Positions 50,876-59,031 are shown, counted from the first letter of the stretch. The stretch: 64,000 nucleotides of DNA from Salipiger abyssi (GCF_001975705.1 NZ_CP015095.1:62001-126000), one strand, 5' to 3'. Notes: generated by a model not told the origin, from the letters alone. Numbers and translations are program-made.

Positions 50876-51631
50876 TTAGTCGGGGGCGGAGAGCGCCGGC
50901 GTCGAGGGGCGGTCGTCCTTGAGCGCCACGCCGGTGGCGCCGAGCTCGCGCGCCTTGCGGATCAGGAAGGCCAGAAGATCCGTCGCCCGGTCATAGCTCA
51001 GCCCGCCCCGGCCGTGGATGTTCGACACGCAATTGCGGCGGCTGTCGGCGGTGCCGGGCTTCGGATCCCAGGTCAGATAGGCGCCGAGACTGTCCGAGAC
51101 CGAAAGCCCCGGGCGCTCGCCAATCAGCACCAGGCAGAGCGGCGCCTGCATGGCGGCGGCGATCTCGTCACCGATGGCGACCCGGCCCTCGCGCACCAGC
51201 GCGACCGGGCCGATGGCGATCTCGGGCAGCGCCCCGGCAATGGCGCGCACCATATTGGCGGCGTGGGTGCTGACGGCGGTGGCCGAGAGCCCGTCGACAA
51301 TGGCGATGGCGAGATCGGGCGCCGAGGCCGCGATACGCGCGCGGCTGTCGGCGGCAAGCCGGCGCCCCAGATCCGGGCGGCGGATATAGATGTCGCGGGT
51401 CTCCGCCTGGCTGTGCAGGTCTAGCACCTCCAGCCCCTGCCCGGTCAGCGCGTCCGTGATGCCTTCCCAGTCTGCCGGGCTGCGGATCGCGTCGCGAGCG
51501 CGGGCATGGCTCAGCTGGAAATCGAGCACCGCCGAAAGCGGCGCGGCGCTACCCGTCGGGTCGAGCCGCACCCGCGACGGGGTGAGATCGCTCAGCCGGT
51601 GCACCACATCGGGAAACTCCGTCTCGCTCAT
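50876..51631 (-). CDS. eutC: Ethanolamine ammonia-lyase small subunit
   Basis: A 251-residue EutC. The segments SHARARDAIRSPADW, DIYIRRPDLGRRLAADSR, AIVDGLSATAVSTHAA, CLVLIGERPGLSVSDSLGAYLTWDP and SNIHGRGGLSYDRATDLLAFLIRKARELGATGV are diagnostic. With EutB it forms the adenosylcobalamin-dependent lyase converting ethanolamine to acetaldehyde and ammonia. It is coupled to eutB by an ATGA overlap. No microcompartment, reactivation (eutA) or aldehyde dehydrogenase eut gene lies beside it, as in non-compartment eut operons. Confidence 0.95.
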   Translation of the reverse strand: MSETEFPDVVHRLSDLTPSRVRLDPTGSAAPLSAVLDFQLSHARARDAIRSPADWEGITDALTGQGLEVLDLHSQAETRDIYIRRPDLGRRLAADSRARIAASAPDLAIAIVDGLSATAVSTHAANMVRAIAGALPEIAIGPVALVREGRVAIGDEIAAAMQAPLCLVLIGERPGLSVSDSLGAYLTWDPKPGTADSRRNCVSNIHGRGGLSYDRATDLLAFLIRKARELGATGVALKDDRPSTPALSAPD

Positions 51632-53016
51632 GACGACAGCCCCATGCGCTGCACCAGCCCGCCCAGATCCGGCAGCGCGCGCGGGCCGGCGCCGCTCTGC
51701 GCCAGATCCATCCGCGCCAGCCAGGCCTCGAATTCCGGCGCCGGGCGCAGGCCGAAGGTCCGGCGCAGATAGCTCGCATCCTCGAAGGACAGGCTCTGAT
51801 AGCTCAGCATCACATCGTCCGAGCCCGGCACGCAGATCACGAAATTCACCCCCGCCGCCGCAAGCAGGGTCATCAGCGTGTCCATATCGTCCTGATCGGC
51901 CTCGACATGGTTGGTGTAGCAGACATCCACCCCCATCGGCAGACCGAGCAGCTTGCCGCAGAAATGATCCTCCAGACCCGCGCGGATCACCTGTTTACCG
52001 TCATACAGGTATTCCGGCCCGATGAAGCCCACGACCGTGTTCACCAGCAGCGGCTCATAGGCGCGGGCGACGCCATAGGCGCGCACCTCCAGCGTCTGCT
52101 GATCGACGCCGTGATGGGCATCGGCGGAGAGCGGCGCGCCCTGCCCGGTCTCGAAATACATCACGTTGTTGCCCACCGTGCCGCGCCCCAGCGAGCGCGC
52201 GGCGTCATTGGCCTCGCCCAGTACCGCGAGATCGACGCCAAAGCCGCGATTGGCGGCCTCCGTCCCGGCGATGGACTGGAACGGCAGATCGACCGGCCCA
52301 CCGGCATTGATGATCTCGATGGTATTGGTGACATGGGTCAGCACGCAGCTCTGCATCGGCATGTCGAAATCGAGCCGCAGATCGTCGAGCGCCTTGAGGA
52401 TCTCGGTGCAGTTCGAAAGGTTGTCGGAGGCCGGATTGATGCCGATGACCGCATCGCCCGCCCCCTGCAACAGCCCGTCGAGCACCGCCACCGCGATGCC
52501 GCGCAGATCGTCGGCGGGGTGGTTGGGCTGAAGCCGTGTCGAGAGCCGCCCGGCCCCGCCGATGGTGTTGCGGAACCTGGTGATCACCTGACATTTGCGC
52601 GCCACCGCGATCAGATCCTGATTGCGCATCAGCTTGGAGACGGCGGCCACCATTTCCGGCGTCAGCCCCGGCGCCAGCCGCGCCAGCGCCGCGCCATCCG
52701 CCGCATCCGAAAGCAGCCAGTCGCGCAGATCGCCCACGGTCATCGCCGCCACCGGCGCAAAGGCCGCCCTGTCGTGGGTGTCGACGATCAGCCTTGTGAC
52801 CTCGTCGTCCTCGTAGGGCACCACGGATTCGTTGAGAAACTCCGCCAGCGGCAGTTCGGCCAGCGCGAACCGTGCCGCGACCCGGTGCACCTCGCTCTCG
52901 GCGGCAAGGCCGGCCAGCTCATCGCCGGAGCGCGCCGGGGTGGCCGCTGCCAGCAAGGCCGCAAGCGACTCGAACCGGTATCTTTCGTGACCGGCGGTCG
53001 CGAAATAGACGGGCAT
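51628..53016 (-). CDS. eutB: Ethanolamine ammonia-lyase large subunit
   Basis: A 462-residue EutB, the B12-binding catalytic subunit. The sequences RFRNTIGGAGRLSTRLQPNHPADD, GINPASDN, QSCVLTHVTNTIEIINAGGPVDLPFQSIAGTEAAN, YFETGQGAPLSADAHHGVDQQTLEVRAYG and NTVVGFIGPEYLYDGKQVIRAGLEDHFCGKLLGLPMG are characteristic. The start is ATG 53016 (MPVYFATAG) after GCAGGAGAGATCAA; a frame ATG at 53061 lacks such a site. It is co-transcribed with eutC. The 138-bp upstream gap holds its promoter, which I cannot identify. Confidence 0.96.
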   Translation of the reverse strand: MPVYFATAGHERYRFESLAALLAAATPARSGDELAGLAAESEVHRVAARFALAELPLAEFLNESVVPYEDDEVTRLIVDTHDRAAFAPVAAMTVGDLRDWLLSDAADGAALARLAPGLTPEMVAAVSKLMRNQDLIAVARKCQVITRFRNTIGGAGRLSTRLQPNHPADDLRGIAVAVLDGLLQGAGDAVIGINPASDNLSNCTEILKALDDLRLDFDMPMQSCVLTHVTNTIEIINAGGPVDLPFQSIAGTEAANRGFGVDLAVLGEANDAARSLGRGTVGNNVMYFETGQGAPLSADAHHGVDQQTLEVRAYGVARAYEPLLVNTVVGFIGPEYLYDGKQVIRAGLEDHFCGKLLGLPMGVDVCYTNHVEADQDDMDTLMTLLAAAGVNFVICVPGSDDVMLSYQSLSFEDASYLRRTFGLRPAPEFEAWLARMDLAQSGAGPRALPDLGGLVQRMGLSS

Positions 53017-53154
53017 TTGATCTCTCCTGCTTCGGACACGTCTTTGGCCAAGCTTTGGCACCCGTTCCGGGCAGGTTCCAGATTTGCCGCGCCCTCTGCC
53101 CCCCGCGCGAGGGGTAACTGCCGAAACTTCGGGCGGCGGAGGCGGTTTCGCGCG

Positions 53155-53451
53155 TTATTCGGCCAGAAACTCCGCCCAGTTGGCGCGGCCATGGACGATG
53201 CGCAGGATATCGAGGTGATCCGTCTCGGCGCGGTAGATCACCAGATGTTCGCGACAGGGATGGATGCGCAGCGGCGGCGTGAACGCCTCACGCAGCCGGG
53301 CGATCTCGGGGAATTCGGCGAGAAGGGTAAAGGCGGCGTCGAGCCCGGTGAGATAGGCCGTGGCCTGCGCCGTGCCCCAGCGCTCAGCCGTATGCGCCCA
53401 GATCGCATCGAGATCCGCCACCGCGCGCGGGCGCAGCCTGATCTGGAGCAT
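53155..53451 (-). CDS. Toxin of the RelE/ParE superfamily
   Basis: A 98-residue ParE/RelE-superfamily toxin. The N-terminal RLRPRAVADLDAIWAHTAERWG and the C-terminal REHLVIYRAETDHLDILRIVHGRANW are typical of ParE-type gyrase toxins. Its ATG lies 3 bp after the stop of the small RHH antitoxin gene. Chromosomal pairs like this may stabilise neighbouring DNA. The mobile repertoire of the window (IS30, repeats) fits a variable region. Confidence 0.9.
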   Translation of the reverse strand: MLQIRLRPRAVADLDAIWAHTAERWGTAQATAYLTGLDAAFTLLAEFPEIARLREAFTPPLRIHPCREHLVIYRAETDHLDILRIVHGRANWAEFLAE

Positions 53452-53454
53452 CTC

Positions 53455-53694
53455 TCAGCGCGTCCCTGCGGTCTTGCTTTCGAGAAAGGCGGCCATGTCG
53501 AAGGGCTGCGCCTCGCCGCTCCGCATGCCCTCGTCGGCCAGCGCCTGGATCTCGGCAATGGCCTGCTGGCGCGACTGGTCGCGGCGGATGAGGTCGCGCA
53601 CATAATCACTGACATTGCTGTAGCGCCCGTCCCGGGTACGGGATTCGACCCAGGATTTCATCGGCTCGGGGAGGGAGACGTTCATCGTTGCCAT
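53455..53694 (-). CDS. Antitoxin of the ParD/CopG (ribbon-helix-helix) type
   Basis: A 79-residue antitoxin. The ribbon-helix-helix region is TMNVSLPEPMKSWVESRTRDGRYSNVSDYVRDLIRRDQ, and the C-terminal tail ending DMAAFLESKTAGTR is the toxin-binding part. I take ATG 53694 (MATMNVS); ATGs at 53700 and 53685 are also possible and no clear ribosome-binding site distinguishes them. It would bind and neutralise the toxin encoded immediately downstream and repress the shared promoter. Confidence 0.88.
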   Translation of the reverse strand: MATMNVSLPEPMKSWVESRTRDGRYSNVSDYVRDLIRRDQSRQQAIAEIQALADEGMRSGEAQPFDMAAFLESKTAGTR

Positions 53695-53700
53695 GCCCAT

Positions 53701-53729
53701 AATCTGGACCCGATGGCAAAGTTTGTCAA
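53701..53729 (-). promoter_or_regulatory. Sigma-70 promoter of the toxin-antitoxin operon
   Basis: On the minus strand a perfect TTGACA (53724-53729) is separated by 17 bp from CAGATT (53701-53706). The start point would fall within a few bases of the antitoxin ATG, so the mRNA may be nearly leaderless. Confidence 0.6.
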
Positions 53730-53795
53730 GTTTGCGCCAGAGCCTCAGCCGGCGGATCGCAGCCAGGAGCAAGGGCCGCAATCCGCCCGACCCGC

Positions 53796-54263
53796 TCAGG
53801 CGCCTGCGGTCTCGGGCTCGACAAAGGCGCGGGTGCGGATCATCCGGGTGGAGGTGTAGGTGATCACCACCTCGCCCTTCTGGTTCACCACATCGTGGTT
53901 GGTCACCACCACACCCCGGTCGGGCTTGCTGGTCAGGCGCTTGGAATGCAGCGTCACCACATTGTGGATCGTGTCCCCGGCAAAGCTGGGCTTGAGGAAT
54001 TTCGGCGTCAGCCCAAGCAGGTAGATGCCGCGCTTGCTGGTCAGACCGTCGTTCAGGATCAGCCCCTCGGCAATGGAGAGGACGAAAATTCCGGGCACGA
54101 GGCGCCCGGAATAAAGCCGCTGGGAATAGTCCGGATCGGTATAGGTGGGCGAGGTGAACTCGCACAAAGCCACGAACTCCGCCACCATCTCCTCGGTGAT
54201 GGTGCGCGTGGCGCTCACCCGTTCCCAATCGTCGGTATATTCCTCGAAATACAGTCCCGCCAT
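53796..54263 (-). CDS. MaoC-like (hotdog) acyl-CoA hydratase/dehydratase
   Basis: A 155-residue hotdog-fold protein with a MaoC-type dehydratase domain. The N-terminal EFVALCEFTSPTYTDPDYSQR is the counterpart of the hydratase motif (usually NP-H-D), and SGRLVPGIFVLSIAEGLIL follows. The catalytic aspartate region is kept in DPDYS, but the usual histidine of the motif is not obvious. The start is ATG 54263, 7 bp downstream of the acyl-CoA dehydrogenase gene, in the operon CoA-transferase, acyl-CoA dehydrogenase, MaoC. Its role would be hydration or dehydration of an unsaturated CoA ester. Confidence 0.82.
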   Translation of the reverse strand: MAGLYFEEYTDDWERVSATRTITEEMVAEFVALCEFTSPTYTDPDYSQRLYSGRLVPGIFVLSIAEGLILNDGLTSKRGIYLLGLTPKFLKPSFAGDTIHNVVTLHSKRLTSKPDRGVVVTNHDVVNQKGEVVITYTSTRMIRTRAFVEPETAGA

Positions 54264-54270
54264 GACGCCC

Positions 54271-55443
54271 TCAATACGAGCGCGGCATGCCGAGCACATG
54301 CTGGCTGATATAGTTCAGCACCATATTGGTCGAGATCGGCGCGATCTGGAACACCCGGTTCTCGCGCACCTTGCGCTCGATGTCGTATTCCACCGCGAGG
54401 CCGAACCCGCCATGGGTCTGCTGGCAGTGAAAGCCCAGCTCCCACGAGGCTTCGGAGGCCAGCATCTTGGCGATATTCGCCTCGGCACCCGCAGGCTCGC
54501 CATTGTCGAAGAGCTCGGCGGCCTTCCAGCGCATGGCGTCGGCGGCCATCAGGTTGGCATAGCCGCGCGCCAGCGGGAACTGCACGCCCTGGTTCTGGCC
54601 GATCGGGCGGCCAAAGATCACCCGCTCCTTGGAGTAGTTCACTGCCGTTTCCAGGAACCACTTGCCGTCGCCGATGCATTCGGCGGCGATCATCACGCGC
54701 TCGGCGTTGAGCCCGTCGAGCAGGTAGTAGAACCCTTTGCCCTCCTCGCCGATCAGCGCGTCCTCGGGGATTTCCATGTCGTCATACCAGACCTCATAGG
54801 TGTGGTGGTTGAACATGGCGTCGATCTTGCGCGTCGTGATCTGCTTGGGATCGACCTCGCGCTTGTCGACGAGGAAGCAGGACAGCCCCCGGAACGGCTT
54901 GCCCTCGGGCGCCTCGCTGGTGCGGGCAAAGACGATGAACATATCGGTGTGGTCCATGCGCGAGGTCCAGACCTTCTGGCCCTTGACGATCCAGCCCTTG
55001 CCGCCACGGCGCGCGCGGGTCTGGATCTTGGAGGTATCCGTGCCCGCATTGGGCTCGGTCACCGAGAAAGATTGCAGGCGGACCGAGCCGTCCGCGACCT
55101 TGGGCAGCACGTTCATCTTCTGCTCGGGCGAGCCGTGGCGGGCAAGGATGCCCATCATGAAGAGCTGGCCGTGGATCATCGAGCCGGTGCCGCCGGAGCG
55201 GTGGATTTCCTCGACCACAACCGAGGCCTCGCGGCAGCCAAGACCCATGCCGCCATATTCCTCGGGCACCATCACCGCGCCGAGCCCCGCCGCCATGGCG
55301 TCCTTGATGAACTCATGCGGGTAGCCGCCCACGCGGTCCAACTCGCGGTAATATTCCTGCGGGTAGCGCTTTGTCACGTTGCGGGTGGCCTGAAGCACAT
55401 CCGCCAGCGTGCCGTCATAGTTCGAATCCAATGCGTCCAGCAT
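54271..55443 (-). CDS. Acyl-CoA dehydrogenase
   Basis: A 390-residue acyl-CoA dehydrogenase. The signatures are FSVTEPNAGTDTSK, the FAD-site VWTSRMDHTDMFIVFAR, RVIFGRPIGQNQGVQFPLA and CQQTHGGFGLAVEYDIERKVRENRVFQIAPISTNMVLNYIS at the C terminus. It lies between a CoA-transferase and a MaoC hydratase on the minus strand and would oxidise the CoA ester made by the transferase. The order transferase, dehydrogenase, hydratase suggests a short beta-oxidation sequence on a carboxylate that is not activated by ATP. The 42-bp gap upstream is compatible with one transcript. Confidence 0.9.
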   Translation of the reverse strand: MLDALDSNYDGTLADVLQATRNVTKRYPQEYYRELDRVGGYPHEFIKDAMAAGLGAVMVPEEYGGMGLGCREASVVVEEIHRSGGTGSMIHGQLFMMGILARHGSPEQKMNVLPKVADGSVRLQSFSVTEPNAGTDTSKIQTRARRGGKGWIVKGQKVWTSRMDHTDMFIVFARTSEAPEGKPFRGLSCFLVDKREVDPKQITTRKIDAMFNHHTYEVWYDDMEIPEDALIGEEGKGFYYLLDGLNAERVMIAAECIGDGKWFLETAVNYSKERVIFGRPIGQNQGVQFPLARGYANLMAADAMRWKAAELFDNGEPAGAEANIAKMLASEASWELGFHCQQTHGGFGLAVEYDIERKVRENRVFQIAPISTNMVLNYISQHVLGMPRSY

Positions 55444-55485
55444 CTGGGTCTCCTCCGTCTGTGTTTCTGTCTCGGGTGGCCGGGC

Positions 55486-56724
55486 TCAGGCGACCTGTTC
55501 GGCGGCCACCGCGCCGAAGGCGCCGGCGCGGGCGAGCCGCGCGCGCGTCTCGGCGCCGAAGCCGTATTCCGTCAGGATCGCGTCGTTATGCTCGCCCAGC
55601 AGCGGCAGCACCGAGGGCTTGCCCCGGTCGTCAAAGCCGGTGGGATCGCCCGGCAGCCGGATCGTGCCGCCGAGCCCGTCCTGCACCTCGCGGAACGAGC
55701 CGCGCAGCACGTAATAATCGCTCTCCAGCACCTCTTTCAGCGACAGGATGCCCGCCACCGGCACATCCGCCTTGCCGAAGATCTCGGTCAGCTCGTCGCG
55801 GGTATGCTGCGAGGTAAAGGCCTCGGTGAGCTTTAGAACCTCGGGCTGATGCTTCACCCGGTCGAGATAGAGCGCATAGCGCGGATCGTCGGCGAGCTCG
55901 GGCCGCCCGATGCCACGGGCGAATTTCTTCCACAGCGCATCGGAATTGACGCCGAGCGTGATCGCGCCGTCCTTCGCGGTAAAGACCCCATAGGGCACAC
56001 CGTGGAAATTGTTGCCGCCCGCCGTCTGGTTGATCTTTTCATCGGCCATCTGGATGCGCGCCAGCGCCACCGAGAGCATCGGCAGCAGCGATTCCGGCAG
56101 GGTCAGGTCGATGAGCCGCCCCTTGCCGAGCCGCTCCTGATTGCGCAGCCCCAGCAGGATCGCCGAATGCGCCGTCATGCCGGTGGCCACGTCGCCAAGC
56201 GCATAGCCGCACCAGACCGGCCGCCCCTCGCGGTCGCGGGTCATGCCGGTGCTGCCCGACATCGCCTCGCCGGTCATCGCAAGCCCGGCGCGGTCGCCGA
56301 ATTCGCCGGCGTTCTCCAGCCCGAACCCGCTGATATTGGCAATGATCAGACGCGGATAGCGCTTGTGCAGCTCGGCGGGGTGCAGCCCCAGCCGCTCCAG
56401 CGCGGCGGCGCGCATATTGGTCACCAGCACATCCACCCGGCCCAGCAGCTCGTGGAAGACCTCGATCCCGGCTTCGGATTTCAGATCCAGCGCGAGGCTT
56501 TTCTTGTCGCGGTTCAGCGCCGCGTAGAACGACGACATATGCCCCTTTGCACCGCGCCGCATCGGCTCGCGCAGGCGGGCCAGCTCGCCCTTGGGCGGCT
56601 CGACCTTGATGACCTCGGCGCCCTCCTCGGCCAGAAGCTGACAGCAATAGGGCCCGGCAATGAGATGCGAAAGCTCCAGTACCTTCACGCCCTCAAGAGG
56701 CAGAGTTTCAGAGACCGCCGGCAT
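55486..56724 (-). CDS. CaiB/BaiF-family CoA-transferase
   Basis: A 412-residue class III CoA-transferase beginning LEGVKVLELSHLIAGPYCCQLLAEEGAEVIKVEPP. The active-site segment reads FGDRAGLAMTGEAMSGSTG. Compared by eye with the other family members in the window, the expected catalytic aspartate position (seven residues before the serine of MSG) is alanine, with an aspartate five residues earlier; this needs a proper alignment. ATG 56724 follows GGGAGGAACATAC. It is the first gene of the operon with acyl-CoA dehydrogenase and MaoC. Confidence 0.85.
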   Translation of the reverse strand: MPAVSETLPLEGVKVLELSHLIAGPYCCQLLAEEGAEVIKVEPPKGELARLREPMRRGAKGHMSSFYAALNRDKKSLALDLKSEAGIEVFHELLGRVDVLVTNMRAAALERLGLHPAELHKRYPRLIIANISGFGLENAGEFGDRAGLAMTGEAMSGSTGMTRDREGRPVWCGYALGDVATGMTAHSAILLGLRNQERLGKGRLIDLTLPESLLPMLSVALARIQMADEKINQTAGGNNFHGVPYGVFTAKDGAITLGVNSDALWKKFARGIGRPELADDPRYALYLDRVKHQPEVLKLTEAFTSQHTRDELTEIFGKADVPVAGILSLKEVLESDYYVLRGSFREVQDGLGGTIRLPGDPTGFDDRGKPSVLPLLGEHNDAILTEYGFGAETRARLARAGAFGAVAAEQVA

Positions 56725-56829
56725 GTATGTTCCTCCCTGACACAAGCGCGGGGCGGCACGGTTTGCAGCCCCGTCCTATCGAAGTGCCGCCGGTGAGGCG
56801 TAAAGTACAGTCGTAGGTTTCGACCCGTC

Positions 56830-56871
56830 GTTCAGAGATTCTTACCGCCTATCCGGTCAGTTTTTCTGAAC
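56830..56871. promoter_or_regulatory. Inverted repeats in the CoA-transferase/PrpD divergent gap
   Basis: GTTCAGA at 56830-56836 and TCTGAAC at 56865-56871 form a 7-bp inverted repeat 28 bp apart, and TCAG-TTTTT-CTGA overlaps the second half. No sigma-54 motif is present in this 241-bp gap. A regulator site is possible. Confidence 0.35.
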
Positions 56872-56965
56872 GCTGGCGGCGGGAAGTCTAACTGGACTAA
56901 CGCCTTCCATTCAGAGCAGATTTGCCGCGAGGACGCTGCCCTTCCGGCAGCCGGGAGGAGACCCT

Positions 56966-58375
56966 ATGCAAGCCAAATCCGATGTCGCATTTCCCTTTGC
57001 CGAGACCGCGCTCGCGCGCTCCTATGGCGATCTCTCCGGGGCCACCGTGGCCGCGACACAGGCCGCGCTGACCGATACGCTGGCCTGCGCGCTGGCCGGC
57101 ACCAACGCCCCCGGCGTGGGCGAGGCGCGCGCCGGGTTCGGCAGGCAATGGCCGGGCGGGACGGTGACGGTCTGGGGCGGGTTCGGCAAGGCGATGGGGC
57201 CGATGGCGGCGGTGATGAACGCCGCCAGCCTGCACGCGCTCGACTATGACGACACCGACGACAAGGTGCCGCTGCATGCCAACTCGGTGCTGTTGCCCGC
57301 GCTCATGGCCTATATGGAAGAGCGCGGCATCGCCTGCGACGGCAAGGCTTTCCTGACCGCGCTGGCCGTGGGCATCGACGGCGCCATGCGCATCGGTCGT
57401 GCCGGCCGGCCCAAGGCGCGCAAGGGCTGGAACTACAGCGTGATCAGCGGCGGCATCGGCACGATCCTTGCGCTGGGGCATCTTGGCAAATGGGACACCC
57501 AGACCACGGTGAACGCGCTGGGGCACCAGCTTGCCCAGACCTCGGGCAGCCTGCAATCCATCATCGACGGCAGCCTCGCCAAACGCTTCCAGCCCGCGAT
57601 GCTGGCCAAGGACACGCTCTTTGCCGCCGCGCTTGCCGAGGCGGGGGTGGACGGGCCGCGCAATGTCTTCGAAGGGCGCGCCGGGTTCTGGGCGCTCTAT
57701 CAGGACGGCGAGTGGGATCGCGACGTGATGCTAACCGGCATGGAGACCTGCTCCATGGTCACCGATCTCAGCCTCAAGCCCTACCCCACCTGCCGCTTCA
57801 CCCATGCCTCCATCGACGTCGGCATCGAGATGCACCGCCAGGGCCTGCGCCCGGAGAATATCAAGCGGCTCAAGATCATGCCCAGCGGGCAGGCGGTGAA
57901 CATGACCGGGCGTGATTTCGATCACACCAAGGCGGGTGTGGTCGATGCGCAGTTCTCGGTCGCCTATTCCACCTCGGTGGCGCTGGCTCAGGGCGCGATG
58001 AAGATCGACGACATCACCATCGACCGCATCCGGCAATCGCCGGTGGGCGCATTCGTCGCCGAAAAAGTGGTGGTCGAGGCCAACCCGAAGGTCGATTTCC
58101 TCTCGATGTCGCCGGTGGTGATCGAGGCCGAGCTGACCAGCGGCGAGATCCGCCGTTTCGACGGGCCGGACGTCTCGGGCAGCCCGGAAAAGCCGCTCAC
58201 CCGCGACCAGCTTTTCGACAAGGTGGCCGATTGTCTGGGCTCCAACGACGCGGCTGTGAGCGCCGAGGAGCTGATGGCCTCGGTCGACGGCCTACCGGGC
58301 GCCGCCTCCATGGCGCCGGTCATGGATCTGCTGGCCCGGCCCTCCACACGGGCCAAACACAGCGCCGTCGCCTAG
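56966..58375 (+). CDS. MmgE/PrpD family protein
   Basis: A 469-residue MmgE/PrpD protein, the third in the window. The family segments ALDYDDTDDKVPLHANSVLLPALMAYME, GRAGRPKARKGWNYSVISGGIG and LKPYPTCRFTHASIDVGIEM are visible. It is read divergently from the CoA-transferase gene, after CCGGGAGGAGACCCT, and is followed 107 bp later by a MaoC hydratase. The combination CoA-transferase, acyl-CoA dehydrogenase, two hydratases and PrpD suggests a dicarboxylate or branched-acid route, but the substrate is not readable. Confidence 0.88.
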   Translation: MQAKSDVAFPFAETALARSYGDLSGATVAATQAALTDTLACALAGTNAPGVGEARAGFGRQWPGGTVTVWGGFGKAMGPMAAVMNAASLHALDYDDTDDKVPLHANSVLLPALMAYMEERGIACDGKAFLTALAVGIDGAMRIGRAGRPKARKGWNYSVISGGIGTILALGHLGKWDTQTTVNALGHQLAQTSGSLQSIIDGSLAKRFQPAMLAKDTLFAAALAEAGVDGPRNVFEGRAGFWALYQDGEWDRDVMLTGMETCSMVTDLSLKPYPTCRFTHASIDVGIEMHRQGLRPENIKRLKIMPSGQAVNMTGRDFDHTKAGVVDAQFSVAYSTSVALAQGAMKIDDITIDRIRQSPVGAFVAEKVVVEANPKVDFLSMSPVVIEAELTSGEIRRFDGPDVSGSPEKPLTRDQLFDKVADCLGSNDAAVSAEELMASVDGLPGAASMAPVMDLLARPSTRAKHSAVA

Positions 58376-58482
58376 GCGCCCCTCACCATCCGATCCCGTC
58401 CGGGCCGCCCCAACGCGGCGGCCCCGTCCCGCATGTCCGCCTGGGTCATGCGATCCCCCTCATCTTTCGTAAGGAGACCACA

Positions 58483-58941
58483 ATGACCACCGAAATACGC
58501 GGCATGTATTGGGAAGATTTCGAGGTCGGCGCCACGGTGACCACGCCGTCCCGCACCATCACCTCCACCGATATCGTGAATTTCGCCTGCCTCTCGGGCG
58601 ATTTCAACGAGGTCCACACCAACTGGGAATATTGCAAGACCACCCCGTTTCACGAGCCCATCGCCCACGGTCCGCTGGTCTATGCGGTGGCCGCCGGGCT
58701 GCAATATGCCAGCGGCATCAATGACGGCACGCTGATCGCGCTCTTGCAGATCGACGCCTGGCGTATGCTGGTGCCGGTCAAGCATGGCGACACCTTCCAT
58801 GTCGAGCTCGAAGTGCTGTCGAAAAAGGAAACCAGCAAACCCGACAAGGGCACCGTCCGGCTCAAGCGCAAGTTCGTGCGCCATGACGGCACGCTCCTGC
58901 AAGAGATGGACGTCACCATGCTCTACAAGCGCCGCCCCTGA
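58483..58941 (+). CDS. MaoC-like (hotdog) acyl-CoA hydratase
   Basis: A 152-residue MaoC-type hydratase. The hydratase motif is LSGDFNEVHTNWEYCKTTPFHEPIAHGPLVYAV, with the FNEVH and HGP elements corresponding to the R-specific hydratase catalytic Asp/Asn-His region. The start is ATG 58483 after CGTAAGGAGACCACA. It may be transcribed with the PrpD gene upstream. The closest paralogue in the window is the gene at 53796. It would hydrate an enoyl-CoA; the substrate is unknown. Confidence 0.88.
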   Translation: MTTEIRGMYWEDFEVGATVTTPSRTITSTDIVNFACLSGDFNEVHTNWEYCKTTPFHEPIAHGPLVYAVAAGLQYASGINDGTLIALLQIDAWRMLVPVKHGDTFHVELEVLSKKETSKPDKGTVRLKRKFVRHDGTLLQEMDVTMLYKRRP

Positions 58942-59017
58942 CCACCATCGCCGGGGCTTGCCTTTCGGTCCCGGCGATGCACTCTTTCCCGCAACAGCCC
59001 CCGAGAGGCGGCACGCT

Positions 59018-59031
59018 GGCACGCGCATTGC
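59018..59031 (+). promoter_or_regulatory. Sigma-54 -24/-12 promoter for the molybdopterin subunit gene
   Basis: CTGGCACGCGCATTGCAT fits the consensus and lies 78 bp before the ATG at 59109. ATTGT-CAAT-ACAAT, a perfect inverted repeat, overlaps the expected start point near 59043. Confidence 0.82.

Noticed and set aside
53050..53075. GGCAC element upstream of eutB
   Set aside because: No TTGC follows at the required spacing and its orientation is wrong for eutB.
56752..56765. GGCACGG...TTGC-like sequence before the CoA-transferase at 55486
   Set aside because: Spacing between GG and GC is 10 instead of 12 and the orientation is away from the minus-strand gene. It does not fit a sigma-54 promoter.
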